Program-made: the position numbers and the translations under genes
Notes under the pieces: generated by a model
Seen by the model: only the letters and a program-made list of their open reading frames with translations
The model's database searches: none
Told to the model about the DNA's origin: nothing
Shown: piece after piece, positions 19,563 to 27,331 of the stretch
Position numbering within the stretch: the first letter of the stretch is position 1
Layout: each line of letters begins with the position of its first letter
NCBI RefSeq assembly: GCF_003385185.1
Contig: NZ_PQHZ01000001.1
Coordinates: forward strand, 62,001 to 126,000
Reading direction: 5' to 3'
DNA: 64,000 nucleotides
DNA from: Amycolatopsis palatopharyngis
GTDB lineage: Bacteria; Actinomycetota; Actinomycetes; Mycobacteriales; Pseudonocardiaceae

Positions 19563-19671
19563 GAGTTTCTGGCCTGCGACGCCGTGAAACCGCTGAGCCA
19601 CGATCATGACGGAGGGAAGCTGCGTGAATAACCGCGGGACATGGGCAGGGTGACACTGACACGATGATCAG

Positions 19672-20181
19672 ATGCGAATCGATCCTGAACCCGCCGGCTC
19701 GGAAATCTCCCTGCTCGGGCAGTATCTCGACTGTCAGCGCGAGACGATGCTGGCCAAGGCCGACGACCTGACCCAGGAGCAGCTGGCGCAGGAGCACGCG
19801 CCTTCCGAGCTGACCCTGGCCGGGTTGCTGTATCACCTGGCGCTGGTCGAGGAGAATTGGCTGGAGGTCCGCTTCGCCGGGCTGCCGGAGCGCGAGCCCT
19901 GGCGCGGCGTGGACTGGGATGCCGACCCCGATTGGGAGTTTCGCACGGCCCGTGACCTGCCACCGGAAGAGGTGCGGCGACGCTACAGGGAAGCCTGTGA
20001 GCGCAGCCGCCAGATTCAAGCCGAAGCGACCGGACCGGACCAACTGTCGGTACAGCCGCTTCGCGACGGCCGCCGCTTCTCACTGCGCTGGGTGCTTCTC
20101 CACCTCATCGAGGAGACGGCACGCCACGCCGGGCATGCCGATCTCCTTCGGGAGGCGATCGACGGCAAAGTCGGCGAGTAG
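19672..20181 (+). CDS. DinB superfamily protein (DUF664), possible mycothiol-dependent enzyme
   Basis: This 169-residue four-helix-bundle protein of the DinB/DUF664 type carries the metal-ligand pattern of the family: LLYHLALVEENW in the second helix region and HLIEETARHAGHADLLRE near the C-terminus. DinB relatives in actinomycetes include mycothiol S-transferases and mycothiol-dependent isomerases, so a thiol-transfer role is possible. No specific substrate can be named. The gene stands between the ECF41 locus and the Crp operon. Confidence 0.8.
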   Translation: MRIDPEPAGSEISLLGQYLDCQRETMLAKADDLTQEQLAQEHAPSELTLAGLLYHLALVEENWLEVRFAGLPEREPWRGVDWDADPDWEFRTARDLPPEEVRRRYREACERSRQIQAEATGPDQLSVQPLRDGRRFSLRWVLLHLIEETARHAGHADLLREAIDGKVGE

Positions 20182-20221
20182 CGAACCGGCTGTCCCATCA
20201 CGGGACCCAGTCAGACACGCC

Positions 20222-20959
20222 TTAGTCCTGTTCGGACGTACTACCGGAAGCCGGAGGCAGGTGGACGCCGTCGGCGAAAGCGGCCAATCGATGCTCGTCG
20301 TGGATGATGATCTTGCCTCGGCGCAGATTGATCAGGTTGTGTTTCGCGAGCTCACCCAGTGCGGTGGTAGTGCGTTCGCGGGTGGCGCCGACCAGCGCAC
20401 CCAGTTGCTGGTGGGTCAGCCGAATCGGATCCTCGGGTGTGTGCCGGGCCAGCTGGCAGAGGGTGGCGGCCAGACGTTCACCAAGGGCTTTGCAGGTCAG
20501 GTCCGTCAGGCGGTCTTCGAGGTCGGCGATGCGGACGGACAGTTGTTCGGCGACGCGCAGGGCGATGCGGTGGTCGGTGAACACCAGCTCCCGGACGTCG
20601 TTCCGACTCATCAGGCACAACTCCGTGGGTTCCAGGGCCTCGGCCCAGGTCGCACGCATTCGTAGCCCCAGCAGATCCATCTCGCCGAACACCGTGCCAG
20701 GGCCCAGCACGGCGGTGGTGACACTTCTGCCGGCCCTGGTGATCCGATGCAACCGGATCCGCCCGCGTTTGATGATGAACAACACCGGGGTGGGCTGCAC
20801 CGGGTTGTAGACGATCTGTCCCGCCGGAACGGCGCGCATCGGGGCATGCGCGCCGAGCGCGGCGATCTCGCGGCGCGACAGGTCGCGGAACAGGTCGACC
20901 TCGGCCATGCAGTAGTGCTCGTCGGCCGGAGGTTCTGCGGGTGGCATCAGATCAGTCAT
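20222..20959 (-). CDS. Crp/Fnr family transcriptional regulator
   Basis: The product is 245 residues. The N-terminal cyclic-nucleotide-binding-like beta roll (about residues 20-135) is followed by a long dimerisation helix and a winged HTH whose recognition segment is GATRERTTTALGEL. Aligned with E. coli CRP (GCSRETVGRILKML), R180 and E181 are kept while R185 becomes Thr. No four-Cys Fnr iron-sulfur motif is evident. The gene ends an operon after a thioredoxin-like protein, with an 8-base overlap; the start at 20959 is chosen for that coupling, though 20977 is possible. I infer that it may bind the TGTCA-N6-TGACA sites found across the island. Confidence 0.88.
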   Translation of the reverse strand: MTDLMPPAEPPADEHYCMAEVDLFRDLSRREIAALGAHAPMRAVPAGQIVYNPVQPTPVLFIIKRGRIRLHRITRAGRSVTTAVLGPGTVFGEMDLLGLRMRATWAEALEPTELCLMSRNDVRELVFTDHRIALRVAEQLSVRIADLEDRLTDLTCKALGERLAATLCQLARHTPEDPIRLTHQQLGALVGATRERTTTALGELAKHNLINLRRGKIIIHDEHRLAAFADGVHLPPASGSTSEQD

Positions 20960-21236
20960 CGTGACCTTTGGCGTCATGGGTGTCCAGCCGGCGGAGCAAG
21001 TCCGTCAGATCCGGATTGCCCAGTGAGATCACCTCGCCGCCCAGCACGTAGGTGGGTGTGCCGATCACCCCTGGCGGCAGCGGCTCATCCGGCTGATCCG
21101 ACAGATCGATCACCTCGATGGGATGGTCGGGGCGGGCCTGCCGCACCGCCTCGGCGAGATGGCGGGCGGTGCGGCAGCCTGCGCAACCGGGGGCGACATA
21201 GACCCGCAGTGCCGCTTGTCCACTGTGGATTGTCAC
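20952..21236 (-). CDS. Small thioredoxin/glutaredoxin-fold protein
   Basis: This 94-residue protein has a thioredoxin-like fold with the redox motif CAGC in YVAPGCAGCRTARHLAEA (first strand and helix) and the cis-Pro segment GVIGTPTYVLGG. It is the size of small thioredoxin-like thiol-redox adaptor proteins. The GTG start overlaps the preceding membrane protein's TGA by 4 bases (GTGA). It is followed by the Crp-type gene, so membrane protein, redox protein and regulator form one coupled unit. A role in delivering a redox signal to the regulator is speculative. Confidence 0.8.
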   Translation of the reverse strand: MTIHSGQAALRVYVAPGCAGCRTARHLAEAVRQARPDHPIEVIDLSDQPDEPLPPGVIGTPTYVLGGEVISLGNPDLTDLLRRLDTHDAKGHDD

Positions 21237-21697
21237 GAGTGGGCGCGGCGCCGCAGTCCGTAGAGCACGGCGGCGGTGATCAGGCCGAAGATGGCGTGGC
21301 CCATCAGGCTCATCCACTGATCCGTCTCGACCACGAACACCATGTCCCGCATCATCGGATCCGCGGTCACGCTGAGCCAGAGCGGCATGAGAATCAGCGC
21401 ACCGAGGACCCACCAGATGACGCCGTAAACCATGCCGGCACCGAGCACCGGGCCGATCTTTCCGGCGAAGTTCCAGGCAAGCAGCCCGAAGACAGCTCCG
21501 ATGACCGCCGAATTGACCAGATGCACCAGGAACCCGACGACGGCGTTCTCGACACCGACGAGCATCCCGATCATCGGCAACATGTCCATCATCGCCATGA
21601 GCATCCCGAACACGACGCCCCCGACGATCCCGGCGACTGCTCCGCTGCCTGCCCGTGAGACCAAATCAGACTTCGTCGGATGTGCGGTTGTGGACAC
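21233..21697 (-). CDS. Polytopic membrane protein of unknown function
   Basis: This 154-residue protein has four or five hydrophobic segments (about residues 18-40, 46-75, 80-105 and 125-148) and several Met-rich turns (MLMAMMDMLPMIGML; WMSLMGH). The methionine clusters could bind soft metals such as copper, but no catalytic motif is visible and I do not recognise the family. It is the first gene of the coupled unit with the thioredoxin-like and Crp-type proteins. Confidence 0.65.
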   Translation of the reverse strand: MSTTAHPTKSDLVSRAGSGAVAGIVGGVVFGMLMAMMDMLPMIGMLVGVENAVVGFLVHLVNSAVIGAVFGLLAWNFAGKIGPVLGAGMVYGVIWWVLGALILMPLWLSVTADPMMRDMVFVVETDQWMSLMGHAIFGLITAAVLYGLRRRAHS

Positions 21698-21863
21698 GAT
21701 CGACTCCCTTCATCTCCACCGCCGGGAATCGGCGGTGGATTGCGAGCCTTGTCCAGTCAGCGGGCACGGTCGGTTACCTCGGTTACACAACGAACCGCCG
21801 TCATACGATCGTGACTAGTCCAGCGGGAGTTGCGACCATCTTCGGTTACCGGCAGCTCAACGA

Positions 21864-23270
21864 CTACCCGAGACCGCGGTCGGCTTCCAGCATGCGCAGC
21901 CACACCTCGCTCATCGTCGGGAACGCGGGAACAGCGTGCCACAGCGTTTCCATCGGTACTTCGCCGACGATCGCGATGGTGGCGGCGTGCAGCAGCTCGC
22001 CTGTCCCCGGACCGACAAAGGTCGCCCCCACGACGACACGACGTTGCTGGTCGATGACGAGCTGCGCGCTGCCCTGCACACCCTGACCGTGCAGGGCGCC
22101 ACCGGCGACGCTTCCGACGTCATGGCGCACGGTTCGCACGTCGATCCCGGCGTCGCGGGCCTGCTGCTCGGTACTCCCGACAGCGGCGATCTGCGGGTCG
22201 GTGAACGCGACCCTGGGTACCGCCCGGTGGTCTGCCCATGCCCGCAGGTCCTTGCCTGCGATGATGTCCCCGACCAGCCTGGCCTGGTACTTGCCCTGAT
22301 GAGTGAGCAGTGCCCTGCCGTTGACGTCACCAGCGGCGTAGAGCCATCCACCGTCCACGCCCTGGACCCGTAGCTGATCGTCGACCTCGAGGAAACCGGC
22401 GGCTCGCACGCCGACCGTGTCCAGACCGATGTCCTCGGTGCGGGCCCTGCGTCCCACCGCGACCACCAGTTCGTCACCCACCAGCTCGGTTCCGTCATCG
22501 AGGACGAGTGTCACCGGCCCATCGGCAGCCTCTCGCGCCGCACGCGTTGCCTTCGCCCCGGTCAGCACCCGGATACCTTCCGCATCGAACGCCCCCGCGA
22601 GCTCCTCGCCGACGAACGGTTCCTCAGCCGACAACAGCCGATCCGCCATCTCGACGATCGTGACCTCTTCGGCGCCCAAGCGGCGATAGGCCTGCGCCAT
22701 CTCCGAGCCGACCACTCCCCCGCCGAGCACGAGCAGCCGGGGCGGTATCCGCTTCGCCGCGGTCACGTCCCGGTTGTCCCAGCTATGGATGTCGCGCAAG
22801 CCCTCGATCGGCGGCACCGCGGCCGCCGAACCGGTGGCCACCACCACCGCGTGTCGCGCGGTCAGAACGATCCGGGCTCCGTCCGCGGCCTCCACCTCGA
22901 CCGCACGCGCACCCGCCAGCCTGCCATGACCGCGGACCACGTCGACATCGACGCCGGCCAGCCACTGTGCCTGAGACTCGTCATTCCAATTGCTCGAGAA
23001 CTCGTCCCGGCTGTGCAACGCGGCCTCGACATCCACCGAACCGGTCACCGCCGCGGCCGCCGCCGGAACCCGCCGCGCCGCGGCCAGTGCCTCGCCGGGG
23101 CGCAACAGTACCTTGCTCGGAATGCATGCCCAGTACGAACATTCACCGCCGATCAGTTCGCTCTCCACCACCACCGCAGTCAGCCCGTTCTCCCGGGCGT
23201 AAGCTGCCGCGTTCTCTCCGGTGGATCCACCCCCGATCACGATCACGTCGTACTGCCGCTGCTCAACCAT
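21864..23270 (-). CDS. FAD-dependent pyridine nucleotide-disulfide oxidoreductase, atypical
   Basis: This 468-residue two-dinucleotide-domain flavoprotein has the N-terminal FAD motif IGGGSTGENAA and the redox pair in GGECSYWACIPSK (C-x4-C). The NAD(P) motif is LGGGVVGSEMAQAY, with AAGDV before the dimerisation domain. In the C-terminal active-site loop the usual HxHPTxSE is VPAFPTMSE, so Phe replaces the catalytic histidine. It is therefore unlikely to be a normal dihydrolipoamide dehydrogenase. It precedes the membrane/thioredoxin/Crp unit on the same strand and is divergent from a second disulfide reductase. Its substrate is unknown; small thiols or metal ions are candidates. Confidence 0.85.
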   Translation of the reverse strand: MVEQRQYDVIVIGGGSTGENAAAYARENGLTAVVVESELIGGECSYWACIPSKVLLRPGEALAAARRVPAAAAAVTGSVDVEAALHSRDEFSSNWNDESQAQWLAGVDVDVVRGHGRLAGARAVEVEAADGARIVLTARHAVVVATGSAAAVPPIEGLRDIHSWDNRDVTAAKRIPPRLLVLGGGVVGSEMAQAYRRLGAEEVTIVEMADRLLSAEEPFVGEELAGAFDAEGIRVLTGAKATRAAREAADGPVTLVLDDGTELVGDELVVAVGRRARTEDIGLDTVGVRAAGFLEVDDQLRVQGVDGGWLYAAGDVNGRALLTHQGKYQARLVGDIIAGKDLRAWADHRAVPRVAFTDPQIAAVGSTEQQARDAGIDVRTVRHDVGSVAGGALHGQGVQGSAQLVIDQQRRVVVGATFVGPGTGELLHAATIAIVGEVPMETLWHAVPAFPTMSEVWLRMLEADRGLG

Positions 23271-23532
23271 GCCGTTCCTCCCGTCATCGCCTCGCCGGCG
23301 TCAGCACCGAAACCGGTACCCACGCCCGCATGTTCCCCCCGCCCGAGGCTAGGCCGCGACGAGGACCGGCGCACCTCAGTCACTACCGGAGCAGCCGGAC
23401 GAGACCAGCCGGAACTCGATCACGCACCGGTATTCCTCGATCGGGTCGGTATTTGGCGTTCGTGCTCGCGGGTACTCACGCTTGGTCCGGATCGATGATC
23501 GATGTTGTCAGCGAGCGGAAGGATGATCGAAC

Positions 23533-24906
23533 GTGGTCGAACGGTATGACACGGTGGTGATCGGCGGCGGGATGGCCGGACTGCCGATGGCCCTGCGGGC
23601 GTCGCGACATGGGCGGGTCGCGTTCGTGGAGAAGGAAGAACTCGGCGGTACCTGTCTCAATCGTGGATGCATTCCGACCAAGACGATGATCGCCTCGGCC
23701 GATCTGGCCCACCAGGTCCGGCGGGCCGCGGAGTTCGGTGTACGGGTGGGTGCCGCCAGCGTGGACCTGGCCGCGGTGGTGTCCCGTAAGAACGAGATCG
23801 TCACCTCGATCCGCAACGGTTCCTACCGGGCGGTCGAAAAGGCGGACAGCCTCGACTTCTACCCAGCGGAGGGCCGGTTCGTCGGCGGGCGCCGATTGCG
23901 GGTCGAGCAGACCGAGTTGGAGGCTGATCGGATATTCCTGGTCACCGGCACGCGAACGAGCAGGCCACCGATCGACGGGCTCGCCGACGTCCCGTATCTC
24001 ACGTCCCGGACGTTACTGGATCTCACCGAGCTTCCAGAGCACCTGATCGTGGTCGGCGGCGGCTACATCGGCAGCGAGTTCGCGCAGATGTTCCGGCGCT
24101 TCGGCGCCCGCGTCACCATCATCCAGCGTGCCGATCGGCTGCTGCCAGGTGAAGACCCGGACATCTCCGCGGCCGTTGCCGAAGGTTTCGTCGCCGACGG
24201 CATCGACGTACGCACCGGTACCAGTTGCGTGGCGGTCAGCGGGCGTGCCGGCGATATCCGCGCCGGATGTTCCGGGGACGCGACCGAGGAGGTCAGGGGG
24301 AGCCATCTGCTCCTCGCCGCCGGTCGAAGTCCCAACATCGACCACATGGGACTCGACCACCTCGGCCTGCAGCCCGGCCCCTCCGGATTCCTTACCGTCG
24401 ATTCCACGTTGCGCACCACGGCCGAGAACGTGTGGGCGCTCGGCGACATCCGCGGCGGGGAGATGTTCACCCACACCGCCCGCGACGACGCTGACGTCGT
24501 CTACCGCCAGACCTACCGTGGCCAGGACCGCAGCATCTCCGACCGGATCGTGCCCCACGCCGTGTTCGTCGACCCCGAAGTCGGCTCGGTGGGACTGACC
24601 GAACCCCAAGCCCGCGCCGCGGGCTACGACGTGATCGTCGGACGGCAGGAGTTCAGCGGCGTGGCCAAGGCCCGCGCGATGGGCAACACCCGAGGTCTGA
24701 TCAAGTTCGTCGTCGACGCGACGACCGACCGCATCCTCGGCTGTCACATCGCCGGCCCCGACGGCGGCAATCTCGTCCACGAGGCAGTGATCGCGATGAA
24801 CACCGGCGCCCGCTACACGGATCTGGCCAAGGCCATACACATCCACCCCACCCTGGCCGAAGGCGTCAACTCCGCCGCGGGCGGAGTACACCGGCCCGCG
24901 GGATGA
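23533..24906 (+). CDS. FAD-dependent disulfide reductase (mercuric reductase/mycothione reductase-like)
   Basis: This 457-residue flavoprotein has GGGMAGLPMALRAS (FAD), the redox-active GGTCLNRGCIPTKTM, the NAD(P) motif VGGGYIGSEFAQMF, ALGDIRGGEMF, and the intact C-terminal active-site sequence HIHPTLAEGV. It lacks an N-terminal HMA domain and a C-terminal Cys-Cys, so it is not a classical MerA. Homologues are annotated as mercuric-reductase-like or as mycothione/dihydrolipoyl reductases. It starts with GTG after GGAAGGA. A DUF427-glutaredoxin pair follows, suggesting a thiol-disulfide reductase role. Confidence 0.85.
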   Translation: MVERYDTVVIGGGMAGLPMALRASRHGRVAFVEKEELGGTCLNRGCIPTKTMIASADLAHQVRRAAEFGVRVGAASVDLAAVVSRKNEIVTSIRNGSYRAVEKADSLDFYPAEGRFVGGRRLRVEQTELEADRIFLVTGTRTSRPPIDGLADVPYLTSRTLLDLTELPEHLIVVGGGYIGSEFAQMFRRFGARVTIIQRADRLLPGEDPDISAAVAEGFVADGIDVRTGTSCVAVSGRAGDIRAGCSGDATEEVRGSHLLLAAGRSPNIDHMGLDHLGLQPGPSGFLTVDSTLRTTAENVWALGDIRGGEMFTHTARDDADVVYRQTYRGQDRSISDRIVPHAVFVDPEVGSVGLTEPQARAAGYDVIVGRQEFSGVAKARAMGNTRGLIKFVVDATTDRILGCHIAGPDGGNLVHEAVIAMNTGARYTDLAKAIHIHPTLAEGVNSAAGGVHRPAG

Positions 24907-24922
24907 GCGAAACCTCTCTACC

Positions 24923-24938
24923 TGTCACCCCGCTGACA
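24923..24938. promoter_or_regulatory. TGTCA-N6-TGACA operator, exact copy A
   Basis: TGTCACCCCGCTGACA is a perfect 5+6+5 inverted repeat, 67 bases before the ATG of the first DUF427 gene. The same repeat precedes the second DUF427 gene at 44624 with the sequence TGTCACCTCGCTGACA, a single-base difference in the spacer. Confidence 0.7.
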
Positions 24939-25005
24939 ATCCACGTGCGACCCACCGCCTGTCCATGCTGTTGTGGACACTGTCGGTCTATCGAGGAGGC
25001 CAGTG

Positions 25006-25368
25006 ATGCTGCGTGCTGTGTTGAACGGGATAGTGCTGGCCGAGGCCGCGAACACGGTTCGCATCGAGGGCAACCACTACTTCCCGCCGGGTTCGGTGAA
25101 CCAGGAGCAACTGACCAAGAGCAGGATGAAGTCGCTCTGTCCGTGGAAGGGCATCGCCAGCTACTACCACCTCGCCGCCTACGGCGAGACACTGCGCAAC
25201 ATCGCCTGGCACTATCCGCATCCCAGTCCGCTCGCGCGGGGGATCAAGAACCACGTCGCCTTCAACGGTTTCGTCACGGTCGAAGGACAGCCCGAGGTCC
25301 AGCCCGCCGGCGACCAGGACGAGCACCACGGTCTCCGGCGGTTGTTCGGGCGCACCAAGACACGGTGA
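25006..25368 (+). CDS. DUF427 domain protein, copy 1
   Basis: This 120-residue DUF427 protein has the family hallmarks: LNGIVLAE, TVRIEGNHYFPPGSV, SLCPWKGIASYYHL and HYPHPSPLARGIKNHVAF. DUF427 proteins are small beta-rich folds of unknown activity, common in actinomycetes and often beside redox or metal genes. The start is set at ATG 25006 after GAGGAGG; a GTG at 25003 is possible. It precedes a glutaredoxin-like gene by 7 bases. The same gene pair recurs at 44701-45437. A conserved palindrome 67 bases upstream suggests shared control. Confidence 0.88.
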   Translation: MLRAVLNGIVLAEAANTVRIEGNHYFPPGSVNQEQLTKSRMKSLCPWKGIASYYHLAAYGETLRNIAWHYPHPSPLARGIKNHVAFNGFVTVEGQPEVQPAGDQDEHHGLRRLFGRTKTR

Positions 25369-25375
25369 CCGGCGA

Positions 25376-26056
25376 ATGACCCGGTCAGTCACCGTCTACT
25401 GGCGCCCCGGGTGCCCGTACAGTTCGCGCCTGCTCAATGACCTCGACCGGATCGGACTGCCGATCCGGAAGATCGACATTCGGCAGGACCCCGTGGGGGC
25501 TGCCCACGTGCGGTCGCTGGCAGTTGGGAACGAAACCGTCCCGACCGTCGTCATCGGCGACGAGCACGCGATGGTCAATCCCCGGCCGGCCGAGGTCGTG
25601 GAAGCAGTCCGCGCGCAAGCTCCTGGCCTGTTCGACGAGATCAGTTCTGCCGGCCTCGCGAGGATCGCGAACGGCTCCTGGCAAGCCGGTCTGGGCTTTT
25701 CGGCCTTCATGGCAGTGATCTGGCTCGCGCTGGCCATGTTCAACCCCACGACCACGTATCACTTCGCGCCGGTGATCGTGGCGGCCGCATGGCCGGCGGG
25801 CCGCCGGCTACACGCCGCCCGAGCGCTACCGGACCGGCCCGCGGTGACGACAGCACTCGGTGGCGGCCTGCTCGCCCTTGCCGCCACCGCGCTGCTGTCG
25901 ACCCTCGACGCATTGGCGGGCCCCGCACTCTTCGGCCTGCCCGATGGGCTCAGCGAAACCCTCGCCGCTGTCGCGTTGGGAGTGTGTATCGGTGTCACGT
26001 TCGCCGTCGTCCGGCGTGGCGGTAAACCAGCCCAGCGGGGGCACGAAAAGCCCTGA
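25376..26056 (+). CDS. Glutaredoxin-like domain fused to membrane segments
   Basis: This 226-residue protein starts with a glutaredoxin/mycoredoxin-like domain (residues 1-80: WRPGCPYSSRLL, TVPTVVIGD). Its active-site motif is CPYS, a single cysteine in place of mycoredoxin CPYC. After a short linker come about four hydrophobic segments (about residues 105-122, 127-140, 158-176, 190-212). The copy at 45081 has CPFC and no membrane part. The fusion would place a monothiol redox domain at the inner membrane face. It is coupled to the DUF427 gene upstream. Confidence 0.8.
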   Translation: MTRSVTVYWRPGCPYSSRLLNDLDRIGLPIRKIDIRQDPVGAAHVRSLAVGNETVPTVVIGDEHAMVNPRPAEVVEAVRAQAPGLFDEISSAGLARIANGSWQAGLGFSAFMAVIWLALAMFNPTTTYHFAPVIVAAAWPAGRRLHAARALPDRPAVTTALGGGLLALAATALLSTLDALAGPALFGLPDGLSETLAAVALGVCIGVTFAVVRRGGKPAQRGHEKP

Positions 26057-26123
26057 ACCCGCGGCACGAGCAGGCCTCCCGGTTATCCGTGCCCGAAAGG
26101 CCTGCCGCCGGGGCGGAGTCTGG

Positions 26124-26513
26124 TCACCTGCTCTCGCAGTACTGTTTCAGCCCCTGCAGCCCCTCCTCGATGACCGGGCCCAGTGTGTCGGCGATGGCGT
26201 CCGGCCGCACCTCCGTGGTGTAAACCACCATGGACTCTCCGCCGTCGGCGAGCACGTCCACGGTACCGAGGTGATCCTCCGCCGGAACTCCGCCGGTGAT
26301 TCGGTATTGGAAGCGGCGCAGTTCCGGGTCATTGCTGACGATGTCTTCGGTGAGGCGCGTGCCGTCGGCGAGTTCACAGTTTCGCGCCGACTCCGATGCG
26401 GATGAAGTCTTGATCGCCGGAAACCATGCGGCGATGTTTCCGGCGTCGCTGACCACGTTCCAGACATCCTCGGCTGGACGATTGATTCGGGTATGGGAAC
26501 GTACAGTCGCCAT
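26124..26513 (-). CDS. SRPBCC (START/Bet v1-like) family protein
   Basis: This 129-residue helix-grip protein starts with the typical polyketide-cyclase/SRPBCC opening TRINRPAEDVWNVVSDAGNIAAWFP and ends in an amphipathic helix (VIEEGLQGLKQYCESR). These proteins bind hydrophobic ligands; specific function is unknown. It starts 2 bases after the end of the frameshifted HAD gene on the same strand, so the two were probably co-transcribed. Confidence 0.82.
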   Translation of the reverse strand: MATVRSHTRINRPAEDVWNVVSDAGNIAAWFPAIKTSSASESARNCELADGTRLTEDIVSNDPELRRFQYRITGGVPAEDHLGTVDVLADGGESMVVYTTEVRPDAIADTLGPVIEEGLQGLKQYCESR

Positions 26514-26515
26514 TG

Positions 26516-27221
26516 CTACTCCTTTGTGGTGATTGATGATTCGTGTTCGCCGCCCTCAAGGGCGAGCAGCCCGTGTGCCACTTCGACCAGATCCTTTCCG
26601 ACGACGTCAGGCGGGGCGAACACGTCGGTGAAATGTTCTTCCAAACGGCTGGCCCAGCCAGTGGTGAGCCCAGCGCGTCGTGCTCCGTGACAGTCGAACG
26701 CGTGTACAGCCACAAGTGCCACCTGTGCTCCACGGCGGCCGATCTTCTCCTGGGCGTACTCGTACACGACCGGTGAAGGCTTCCAGCAGTGCACATCCGC
26801 CACGCTGATCACCTGTTCGATATACGACTCCAATCCGGCACGGGCCAGGAAGTCGCTGGTGGTCTGGGCGGCACCGTTGGTCAGGCAGACCATGTTGATG
26901 TCGTTGTCGGCCAGTACCCGCATAGCCGGTTCGACGTCGGGGTGTGCGGGGAGTTCACTGAATCCGGAGAGGACATGGCCGACCTCGTCGCTGGTGACAC
27001 TCCGATCGGTCAGTCCGCGCAATGCCGCGGCCGCAACTGTCGGAAACGGTTCGTAGTCCCCGGCCAGTGTCAACGCCATCCCCGTTGCGCAGGAGCCGGT
27101 CGAACCATTGTTCCAGCAGTTCGCCACCGAGGCCGATGTCGAGGAAGCGAGCCCGCAGTGGTTCCAGCGACATCAACGTCTCCACCACGTCGAACGCCAC
27201 GACGGTGGGACGGGCGGGCAT
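26516..27221 (-). pseudogene. Haloacid dehalogenase type II (HAD) gene with a frameshift
   Basis: Two frames together make one HAD protein of about 235 residues. The N-terminal frame (from ATG 27221) reads MPARPTVVAFDVVETLMSLE, carrying motif I, down to WFDRLLRNG. The second frame continues MALTLAGDYEPFPT and carries LTNGAAQ (motif II), KPSPVVYEYA (motif III Lys) and HAFDCHGARRAG (motif IV). The break is at a GGGG run (CCCC at 27080-27083 on the plus strand): removing one G restores a continuous frame with the family sequence. It is either a real recent inactivation or a one-base sequencing error. Type II enzymes dehalogenate 2-haloacids. Confidence 0.8.
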
Positions 27222-27304
27222 CACGCCCTCCAGTTGTGCGACACCAGAACCGGTGTTCGCCTGGCCGGCGAGCGACGCTCGTCCTGAACGATGAACTCCG
27301 TCAT
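27221..27304 (-). CDS. Small translationally coupled ORF (27 residues)
   Basis: An ATG at 27304 has GGAGAGG about 5 bases upstream and starts a 27-residue frame, MTEFIVQDERRSPARRTPVL then VSHNWRA. Its TGA overlaps the ATG of the HAD gene by one base (TGATG). The strong ribosome site belongs to this small frame, not to HAD itself, so it may be a leader peptide feeding ribosomes into HAD or the worn end of a longer gene. No family is recognisable. Confidence 0.4.
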   Translation of the reverse strand: MTEFIVQDERRSPARRTPVLVSHNWRA

Positions 27305-27331
27305 CAGATTCCTCTCCTCCATGGGCGATGG

